DNA of 9,606 nucleotides from an uncultured Christensenella sp. (GTDB lineage Bacteria; Bacillota; Clostridia; Christensenellales; Borkfalkiaceae): assembly GCA_910583545.1 (NCBI GenBank), contig CAJTXM010000026.1, forward strand, positions 1 through 9,606, given 5' to 3'. This document shows, piece after piece, positions 1 to 5,063 of the stretch. Position 1 is the stretch's first letter, and every line of letters begins with the position of its first letter. The notes beneath the pieces are model-generated. The model ran no database searches and had not been told where the DNA came from. It saw only the letters and a list, made by a program, of their open reading frames with translations. The position numbers and the translations under genes were made by a program.

Positions 1-581
1 CCTTTCTGCCAGACGTACCACGCATACGCTACCGCAGATCCGCCGCCGGCTCTCACGCCCTCAAAATCGGCGTTCTTAGCACACGTTATCCGCTCAGAAA
101 ACACGTGTACCGTTTTAGGCGAAAATTTGCTGTAAAGCTCTTTGTATCTTGTTTTGCCTTCTAAGAACTGTATTTTCAGAAACATACAGCACTTACTGCC
201 CTGCGGTAAGAGATCCAAAGATTTTAATACAAATTCTTTCGCGTACTTATACGGCGGATTCGTTACGATATCAAACTTTGCGTCGTACGGCGCACGCTCT
301 GCTTCCAGAAAGTCTTTTAACGCGTTTAGACGTTTATAGCCCCTGTCTTTTATATCCGAACTGTAAACGAAATAGCCTTTTTCTATTAACCGCTCAGAAA
401 GATGTCCGGCGCCGCAAGCGCATTCCCATATACGGTTATTCAATTTCTCCGACTTAATTAACGCGTCGATTGCTTTCGGATCGGTCGCATAATAGTCGTC
501 CTGTTCTCTGTCCTTCGGCGTGTGGTTGCTCGCGCCGAGAGTTTTATATATTGAGTTTTTATTACCTGTCCAGTCCGTCAT
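1..581 (-). CDS. Adenine-type DNA methyltransferase, cut by left edge
   Basis: S-adenosylmethionine-dependent methyltransferase, probably modifying adenine N6 in DNA. The 193 visible residues hold the SAM-binding motif I (IWECACGAGHLS, residues 51-62), an acidic residue after the next strand (SSDI, near residue 76) and the catalytic motif IV NPPY (residues 108-111, in FDIVTNPPY). Motif I before motif IV, with no recognition domain between them, fits the compact stand-alone methyltransferases of phages and mobile elements. The visible end (AYAWYVWQK) looks close to the C-terminus, so little is probably missing. The ATG overlaps the stop of the upstream lysine-rich gene as ATGA, and only a weak GGAAAG lies ahead of it, so translation is probably coupled. 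No restriction enzyme is visible, so protection of the element's own DNA or epigenetic control is more likely than restriction-modification. The class is clear; the target sequence is unknown. Confidence 0.85.
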   Translation of the reverse strand, partial: MTDWTGNKNSIYKTLGASNHTPKDREQDDYYATDPKAIDALIKSEKLNNRIWECACGAGHLSERLIEKGYFVYSSDIKDRGYKRLNALKDFLEAERAPYDAKFDIVTNPPYKYAKEFVLKSLDLLPQGSKCCMFLKIQFLEGKTRYKELYSKFSPKTVHVFSERITCAKNADFEGVRAGGGSAVAYAWYVWQK

Positions 582-1222
582 TTACTTTCCGATTCGCTTT
601 CCGGATTGAATGTGTGCGAAATGGTTCGCTGTGTATGCGTTACGGGAATCAATTCACCCGTTCGCGCAAGAACGTCGAGCGCATAAGCATTCGCTTCCTT
701 TTTTGTGGCGAACGTCTTGCCCGTCCTGCCGTCCCAAGCCGTATATCCGCCAAGATTTGCTACTCGCTTTAACTGCCTTTTTCCGCGGCGCGGCGGCTTC
801 TTTGCTTTTGATCCGATTACTATTATCCTGTCCTCGTCCGTTCCAAGCTCGAATTTGCTGTCGTGCTTGATTGCTTTTAACCTGCTTGTTTCAGGCTTCG
901 CAGCTTTTTTAGGCGCAGGCTTCTTCGCGGACTTCGGTTTTATCGGCTTTTTTGTTTTAGCCGTTTTATTCTGCTCAGGCTTGCCGACCGTTCGCTTCGC
1001 AGTTTTCTTGCCTGTCAGATCGCGTTCCGTAATCGTTATAATTATGTTGCCCTGATCCGAAATAACCGTCCTCGATACGCCTTTCGGTATCTTCGTATCT
1101 TTCGGTAATTTCGGGTTCTTTTTTTCTTCGGCTCGCTTTATTTTCGAGGTCTGCGTTTTCTTTGCGAGCGGCTGACTCTTACTCTTTTTAGGTTCAGCTT
1201 TCTTCTTTTTCTTGTCTGACAT
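578..1222 (-). CDS. Lysine-rich basic protein with small C-terminal domain
   Basis: Not a family I recognise. The 214-aa protein has 45 lysines (about one residue in five). Residues 1-47 and 72-120 are Lys/Pro/Ala tails resembling histone H1-like or other nucleic-acid-coating tails (KKPAPKKAAKP). Between them lies a short strand-rich piece (RTVISDQGNIIITITERD, 51-68). Residues 125-205 look folded, with DEDRIIVIG and a TAWDGRTGKTFATKKEANAYALDVL segment, and the protein ends in an acidic SESESK tail. Binding to nucleic acid is inferred from charge alone. The start is set by AAAAAGGAGCG seven bases upstream of the ATG. The gene follows another lysine-rich gene, with a plus-strand small RNA in the gap, and its stop overlaps the methyltransferase start. 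A chromatin-like packaging or DNA-protecting role beside a methyltransferase is possible but unproven. Confidence 0.75.
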   Translation of the reverse strand: MSDKKKKKAEPKKSKSQPLAKKTQTSKIKRAEEKKNPKLPKDTKIPKGVSRTVISDQGNIIITITERDLTGKKTAKRTVGKPEQNKTAKTKKPIKPKSAKKPAPKKAAKPETSRLKAIKHDSKFELGTDEDRIIVIGSKAKKPPRRGKRQLKRVANLGGYTAWDGRTGKTFATKKEANAYALDVLARTGELIPVTHTQRTISHTFNPESESESK

Positions 1223-1242
1223 ATTTTTTCGCTCCTTTTTGC

Positions 1243-1271
1243 TTGACTGTTTTTTTGTGTTGTGTTATTAT
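1243..1271 (+). promoter_or_regulatory. Sigma-A promoter for small RNA 1
   Basis: TTGACT (1243-1248) and TATTAT (1266-1271) are separated by exactly 17 bp. The predicted start is A1278, one base before the 8-bp closing stem of the RNA, which strongly supports the pairing of promoter and RNA. It faces away from the lysine-rich gene at 1222 and against the minus-strand operon. Confidence 0.8.
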
Positions 1272-1272
1272 A
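1267..1272 (-). promoter_or_regulatory. Possible minus-strand -10 for the lysine-rich gene
   Basis: On the minus strand the same bases read TATAAT, a perfect -10, about 45 bp before the ATG at 1222. No good -35 box lies 16-18 bp upstream and there is no TG extension, so it may be weak or activator-dependent. The gene can also be reached by read-through from the operon. If used, the two -10 boxes overlap on opposite strands. Confidence 0.3.
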
Positions 1273-1277
1273 GTTGC

Positions 1278-1366
1278 AGTAACGACGACTTCTTTGAAGT
1301 CACGGCTGATGCTCTATGAGTGTTTGGCACAGTGTTTATCTAAACACTTAGTCGTTACTTTTTTTT
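1278..1366 (+). ncRNA. Small RNA 1, three-way-junction-like, about 89 nt
   Basis: Unannotated RNA gene inferred from a consensus promoter, a closed fold and a U8 end. The outer stem GTAACGAC (1279-1286) pairs perfectly with GTCGTTAC (1351-1358), followed directly by eight Ts (1359-1366). Inside are a 6-bp hairpin, GACTTC/GAAGTC (1287-1301, loop TTT), and a 7-bp hairpin, AGTGTTT/AAACACT (1331-1348, loop ATCT), with a 29-nt linker between them (1302-1330). The linker carries a second copy of AGTGTTT (1319-1325) that could compete for the same AAACACT strand, so two folds are possible. The RNA is antisense to the gap between two minus-strand lysine-rich genes and to the last codons of the upstream one. 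It matches no RNA class I know. A regulator of the operon or of the PemK-like neighbour is conjecture. Confidence 0.7.
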
Positions 1367-1839
1367 GTCGTTTTTTTCGATAAATACTTTTGCTTTGCAC
1401 GCTCGGCGTATACTTGTGCTTGACTATAATCTTTGGACGTCATTGTGCCTTTACGCGGATTCTTATATTCACCTTTGGGAGCAACCGTGCCTTGACGGCG
1501 CATAAACGAAGTTTTTCCGTCGTCAAGCGGACTTTTTTCCAACTTATAATTAGGACTGTTTTTGCCCTTCTTAGGCTTAGTCGTAAAGCCTACGCTAACG
1601 TGATTTTCGTCGATATTATCTACGATTACGTGATAATGTGAATCGTTTTTATCTTTATGCCTTTTTAACGGTACTACTACTATTTCAAGTGCAACGTCGT
1701 CGTTTAATTTTATAGTCGCCTTTTCAGGCGGCTTTTTTGTTGCCGGTTTTACTTCCTTTGTATTTACCGTCTTTTTCGGCGGTTTTTTTAACGTCTGTTT
1801 TTGAGACGGTTTTGTTTTTGTTTGTCTGTCTTTTTGCAT
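1348..1839 (-). CDS. Lysine-rich protein with possible MazF/PemK-like domain
   Basis: The 163-aa protein has a disordered Lys/Pro/Thr tail (residues 1-45), a folded domain (about 46-153) and a short basic end. By eye the domain follows the strand order of MazF/PemK toxins (SH3-like/CcdB fold): HYHVIV (68-73) where MazF has its R-P-x-LVV strand, VSVGFTT (81-87) where MazF has V-x-PITS, then SPNYKL, SFMRRQGTV (111-119) like the S-Y-V-L-x-Q-I-x-T-V strand, and GTMTSKDYSQAQ like the G-x-LS-x-x-D-x-x-V helix. The conserved early arginine of active MazF is not obvious, so it may be inactive or only a fold relative. No antitoxin gene is adjacent, but a plus-strand small RNA overlaps the 3' end. The start has GGCAGGAAAG ahead of the ATG. 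The gene itself is secure; the fold assignment is tentative. Confidence 0.78.
   Translation of the reverse strand: MQKDRQTKTKPSQKQTLKKPPKKTVNTKEVKPATKKPPEKATIKLNDDVALEIVVVPLKRHKDKNDSHYHVIVDNIDENHVSVGFTTKPKKGKNSPNYKLEKSPLDDGKTSFMRRQGTVAPKGEYKNPRKGTMTSKDYSQAQVYAERAKQKYLSKKTTKKSND
1351..1366 (+). terminator. Intrinsic terminator of small RNA 1
   Basis: The 3' strand of the RNA's closing stem is followed immediately by eight Ts, with a further T7 at 1371-1377 as back-up. The Ts lie opposite lysine codons at the 3' end of the minus-strand gene, so termination would keep the RNA from running far into it. Confidence 0.7.
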
Positions 1840-1881
1840 TTCTTTCCTGCCCTTTCGCGTCTATCTGAATATCTGTCGGCA

Positions 1882-1900
1882 ATTCCGCCCGATTCCGCCC
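1882..1900. repeat. Two direct copies of ATTCCGCCC, 10-bp period
   Basis: ATTCCGCCC occurs at 1882-1890 and again at 1892-1900, in the 133-bp gap between the 463-aa envelope gene and the 163-aa lysine-rich gene. A 10-bp period puts both on the same face of the helix, as for paired protein sites. No convincing promoter box was found next to them. The rest of the gap shows nothing clear. Confidence 0.35.
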
Positions 1901-1972
1901 TTTTAATTGCATATGCGCTTTTACAAGTATCGAACGTATGACGATAAATATTGTTATCATTTATTCGCCGTC

Positions 1973-3364
1973 CTACTTGAATAAGCTGCTGTATACCCAC
2001 TTGCTAAACTTAACAGCCAACACGACCGCGATCACAACACCGAACAAGGTTGAAACAGCAACTATTGTTTCTACTACGCCTGCTTTGCCAGTGAACAACT
2101 TTACGATACAGTTCCAGATATAGGCGAAAAAGCCCTGTTTTTTAGAGTTATTGCTTGAACCGTCGTTTTTGTCGCTGAAATCGTGGTCTTTGGATACCGT
2201 ATCAGATACCGCGCCCAAATTGTAAGTTATACCGTTTTCAACAAATTCAAGGCGCAAAATAGTTACTTCGTCTATTATTTGTCCTGTTTCTTCATATCTT
2301 ACAATCAGTCCGCCACCTTCATAGCGGTATACGGAAGTTTCGTCAAACATTAATACCCATTGCAATTTTTTAATTTGCTCGTTATCCGAGTCGGAAGCGC
2401 CTGCATTATTTACAAAGTCCTCGCTTGACTGTATACGCTTCCAACTGAATTTTTTATTTAAATCGAATATTCCGAACAAATTAAAGCCGTCTTGATTAAG
2501 CTCGTTTACTTCGTCGCAATATACGTCTTTCTTCGTTCGTCTTTCGTTGCTGAAAGTTGCCTTATCCCAAAAGGCAGTATCACCAAAACCGAGTACGTTA
2601 TTTTCCTTGTAGAAATAATCCTGTATCCGATACTCAACCGTCGCCGACAAAAGCTCTTCTATATTTCTGTTGGTTCTGAAAGCAACGTAATAATTGTCTT
2701 GAAAATAATAGTTATGCGACTGATTTTTATTGCGTCTGACATAGCTTGTAAACGGGTTGATTATTTCAACGGTTTCGACCTGTAACATTTCATACATTAG
2801 GGTTTCGCCCTGCGTCGATACTTTCCAGCACTGACCGACACCGTAAGCTTTTCCGTTCGTTATATTTCCGTTGCCTGTTTCTTTGTCTATATCCTTAATA
2901 AAATCGCGGTATATGCTCGTTATGTTGTAATAACGCATTGCTGCCGAACTTACTTTTACACCGTTAACTTCGTACTTACAAAACACGCTCCAAGTGCTGA
3001 CCTGCTCTAAACCGTAAGTGCCTGTATCGTCCGCTGTTTCGGACAGCGACATATTGATTTTAGTTGCGGTCAAATTCCTTGTGTTCTGGCACGGCTGATA
3101 TGTATACAAAAACAAATTGCCGCTTTCGCTTTCGGCTATCTGTATAACTTTTATACTGTAATCTTTTGAATTTTCGGGATAGTCCGAAAGTTTAAAGTTG
3201 CCGTCCTTTTGCAAATCAGCTAATACGCTTGAAAAGTTTGAAGTATCCGCACGGGCGGAAACGGCGGTACGGTAAACCGCACCGCCGCCCGTTTGGAAAA
3301 AAATGAAGAATATCGCTATTAGCAATATTACTGCGTAATATGTTTTTTTGCCTGCCTGTTTCAT
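1973..3364 (-). CDS. Secreted, C-terminally membrane-anchored surface protein
   Basis: Not a family I can name. The 463-aa protein begins with a signal peptide: basic MKQAGKK, a hydrophobic core (about 10-23) and a likely signal-peptidase site after SARA (residue 39). Residues 40-400 form an extracellular part rich in aromatic, Asn and Ser residues. A polar Asp/Ser/Asn/Lys linker (about 392-410) follows, then an amphipathic stretch (FFAYIWNCIVKLF) and a transmembrane helix (about 433-453), ending in the short basic tail KFSKWVYSSLFK. This type I topology is like receptor-binding, mating-surface or exclusion proteins, but nothing in the ectodomain decides the role. The ATG lies 5 bp after the stop of the 397-aa membrane gene, and its GGAG sits over that stop, so the two are co-translated and may act together. 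Confidence 0.82.
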   Translation of the reverse strand: MKQAGKKTYYAVILLIAIFFIFFQTGGGAVYRTAVSARADTSNFSSVLADLQKDGNFKLSDYPENSKDYSIKVIQIAESESGNLFLYTYQPCQNTRNLTATKINMSLSETADDTGTYGLEQVSTWSVFCKYEVNGVKVSSAAMRYYNITSIYRDFIKDIDKETGNGNITNGKAYGVGQCWKVSTQGETLMYEMLQVETVEIINPFTSYVRRNKNQSHNYYFQDNYYVAFRTNRNIEELLSATVEYRIQDYFYKENNVLGFGDTAFWDKATFSNERRTKKDVYCDEVNELNQDGFNLFGIFDLNKKFSWKRIQSSEDFVNNAGASDSDNEQIKKLQWVLMFDETSVYRYEGGGLIVRYEETGQIIDEVTILRLEFVENGITYNLGAVSDTVSKDHDFSDKNDGSSNNSKKQGFFAYIWNCIVKLFTGKAGVVETIVAVSTLFGVVIAVVLAVKFSKWVYSSLFK

Positions 3365-3369
3365 TTTGT

Positions 3370-4563
3370 TTACTCCGTTTGATTAGGTAAAGCGACTATA
3401 TGGTCAGGGTTCAAGTTTATATCGTCGATTGTGGACATTAAAGTCAGATTGTCTTTGCGGAAAAGAGTTGTTTTTTCATCTGAATACGTTTTTCGAACGC
3501 TGTAATCTTCGCCGAACGAATACGTTAAAAAGCAAATTATATTTATAACGCCGGCTTTAACCGCAGAAGAACCGTATGACTCTCCCGGCACAATGCCTTT
3601 TTCTGCCATAAAATTGTTAATTATGATTTTTGCATAATCTGCATTTCCCGTACCGTCCAAAAAGGTTTCCGCATTCATCGGTATAATAAAACCGTCACCT
3701 TCAGGATCAACCGTAATAAGTAAACGAGATTTAACAGTGTAACCCGAAGTATTGCTGTTTTGCCTCAGACGCGCATTCAAAGTATCTACCGTATACTGAT
3801 TCAAATAAAAATGTAACGTCATTTTTGAAAATACGCCGTCAATAGTACCGACGCCCCATTCAGGCGAAATACGATAAACATTTTTTCTACCGTCAAGAAG
3901 TATGTGACCTGAGCCCTGCACTTCTATGCTCATTCCACCGGTAAACGAAATAAGCTCTCTTAAATAGTCTACCTGAGCTGTTCCGTAAACTTCGCTGTCC
4001 ATACACGACGCGACCTTTATCATTACCGGTTCACCGAACGCCTGCTTTACTGTGAGAGTGAAGTCAAGCCCGTATTCTACCGTCTGATTGAGCGTTACGT
4101 AGTCGTTAATATTCTTTCCGCTTGCCCAAGTGCTCGAACCGTTCTTCCAAAAAACGCTGCCTATAACGCTTTTGTCTACTGCATCCTCGTTGACCGTTGC
4201 CGTTACGCTGTACGCAGTATTTGCCTGTGCCTCTATGCCGTACTCGTCGTACTCCGTTGCGTCAAGATGTCTTGACTTTAAAAGTATGCCTTTGTTTTCG
4301 CCAGAGTTGACGAGTTCGTCGTCCGACGGGTCTTTGTCCTCGCTGTTGCTGTCGTTGTCCGCAGGATCTCTCGTTTCGGTATGCTCTGTGCCGAATCCGA
4401 AAGTCCAGTCTTTTAAACCTTTCGTGCGCCAGACTGTTACGCCAAAAAGCACCGCCAAAACAAGCACGAAACAAATTAAGCCGATCCAGAACTTGCCCCA
4501 GTGTTTTTCAGCTTGCTTTTCGCTTTGCTGATACTTACGGGCGTTGTTGTTTTTGTTTGACAT
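3370..4563 (-). CDS. Type II membrane protein with large extracellular domain
   Basis: Not a family I can name. In this 397-aa protein, residues 1-25 are a basic, polar cytoplasmic tail (MSNKNNNARKYQQ). Residues 26-46 are one strong transmembrane helix, with no signal-peptidase site after it. An acidic, disordered Asp/Glu/Ser linker (about 58-92) leads to a roughly 300-residue, strand-rich ectodomain. The ectodomain includes a hydrophobic helix-like stretch, SAVKAGVINIICFLTYSFG, near residues 333-351. An SD (AAGGAG) lies about 12 bases before the ATG. It sits directly before the 463-aa gene with a 5-bp gap and shares its spare, tandem organisation, so the pair probably make parts of one surface structure. 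Roles in adhesion, mating contact or phage exclusion are open. Confidence 0.8.
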   Translation of the reverse strand: MSNKNNNARKYQQSEKQAEKHWGKFWIGLICFVLVLAVLFGVTVWRTKGLKDWTFGFGTEHTETRDPADNDSNSEDKDPSDDELVNSGENKGILLKSRHLDATEYDEYGIEAQANTAYSVTATVNEDAVDKSVIGSVFWKNGSSTWASGKNINDYVTLNQTVEYGLDFTLTVKQAFGEPVMIKVASCMDSEVYGTAQVDYLRELISFTGGMSIEVQGSGHILLDGRKNVYRISPEWGVGTIDGVFSKMTLHFYLNQYTVDTLNARLRQNSNTSGYTVKSRLLITVDPEGDGFIIPMNAETFLDGTGNADYAKIIINNFMAEKGIVPGESYGSSAVKAGVINIICFLTYSFGEDYSVRKTYSDEKTTLFRKDNLTLMSTIDDINLNPDHIVALPNQTE

Positions 4564-4599
4564 TTTTTCTTGTTCTCCTTCGGGAGCTTTTCCGCCCCC

Positions 4600-4788
4600 T
4601 TATATGAATTTTTTTATATCTATCGGGTTTTCCCCCGTTTGATATTTGACCCTCGCAGTCTTAACGCCTGCCTTGCTTCGCTTTATCTCCGCGCGCGTCT
4701 CCGCTTCTTCATAACTCGTATACCTGCGCTCCGAATAGCCGTATCTGCCGTCCGTAAATTCTGTCAGTATAAAGTAATATCCGCTCAT
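4600..4788 (-). CDS. Small basic protein, 62 aa, unknown
   Basis: Unrecognised 62-aa protein starting MSGYYFILTEF. A strand-like N-terminus (YYFILTEFTDGRYGY) is followed by a helix (TSYEEAETRAEIKRSKAG) and a strand (VKTARVKYQ), a beta-alpha-beta layout typical of tiny single-domain proteins. An upstream in-frame ATG five codons earlier is less likely. The ATG at 4788 overlaps the stop of the preceding 57-aa gene as ATGA and has GGAG nine bases ahead. It precedes the 397-aa membrane gene in the same operon. Confidence 0.65.
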   Translation of the reverse strand: MSGYYFILTEFTDGRYGYSERRYTSYEEAETRAEIKRSKAGVKTARVKYQTGENPIDIKKFI

Positions 4789-4958
4789 TGATTCGCTCCG
4801 CACTGCATAAAGTACCTGCGTAAATGCTCTTGACTGCTCTGTATATGACTTACCGCGTCTATAAGCTGTCCGTTGCCCGTGCTTTCAGGCAATGACTTGA
4901 TTTCTTCCGATAACGCGTTTAACCTGTCTTTTATTTCGTTGTATATTTTTTCGTTCAT
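4785..4958 (-). CDS. Small helical protein, 57 aa, unknown
   Basis: Short gene starting MNEKIYNEIKDRLNALSEEI and ending QEHLRRYFMQCGANQ. The two amphipathic helices, split by a PESTGNG turn, suggest a helical-hairpin or partner-binding protein. Support comes from a clean SD (CGAGGAAAAAAATG) and from an ATGA overlap with the 62-aa gene that follows. It lies directly downstream of the structured intercistronic element at 4974-5042, and its SD could be affected by that fold. No function can be given. Confidence 0.65.
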   Translation of the reverse strand: MNEKIYNEIKDRLNALSEEIKSLPESTGNGQLIDAVSHIQSSQEHLRRYFMQCGANQ

Positions 4959-4973
4959 TTTTTTCCTCGCGTT

Positions 4974-5042
4974 CTCCCTTCGTTACCTTTTCGGCGGCGT
5001 ATGCCTATCCGCTCGCCGCTTACTTCGGTAACGTTTAAGGAG
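4974..5042. promoter_or_regulatory. Long intercistronic hairpin element
   Basis: A 69-bp element between the 632-aa and 57-aa genes has nested complementary arms. CTCCCTT (4974-4980) faces AAGGAG (5037-5042) with one bulge, CGTTACC (4981-4987) faces GGTAACG (5027-5033), and GCGGCG (4994-4999) faces CGCCGC (5014-5019). No T-run follows on either strand, so it is not a standard terminator. In the minus-strand mRNA the 5' arm reads ACCUCCUU, an anti-SD-like string that could alternatively pair with the GAGG of the 57-aa gene. It may control translation or mRNA processing; this is inferred from pairing alone. Confidence 0.5.
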
Positions 5043-5063
5043 GTAATTGATTAGTGTATACTG

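Noticed and set aside
705..1055. Plus-strand hydrophobic 116-aa frame
   Set aside because: Antisense of lysine codons gives Phe-rich, membrane-like sequence. It is a shadow of the 214-aa lysine-rich gene.
1303..1320. Hammerhead-like CTGATG in small RNA 1
   Set aside because: The conserved GAAA and the third core segment with a cleavage triplet are missing, so it is not a hammerhead ribozyme.
1309..1383. Short peptide frame ATGCTCTATGAG in small RNA 1
   Set aside because: No ribosome site, and the frame runs through the terminator T-tract.
1724..1960. Minus-strand 78-aa frame starting MITIFIVIRSILV
   Set aside because: No ribosome site precedes it, and most of it overlaps the well-supported 163-aa gene in another frame. 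Its basic tail is a frame-shifted reading of the lysine-rich tail.
5037..5044. AAGGAGGT on the plus strand as a ribosome site
   Set aside because: The frames that follow (TTG or GTG starts) end after fewer than ten codons. The bases are better explained as the arm of the intercistronic hairpin.
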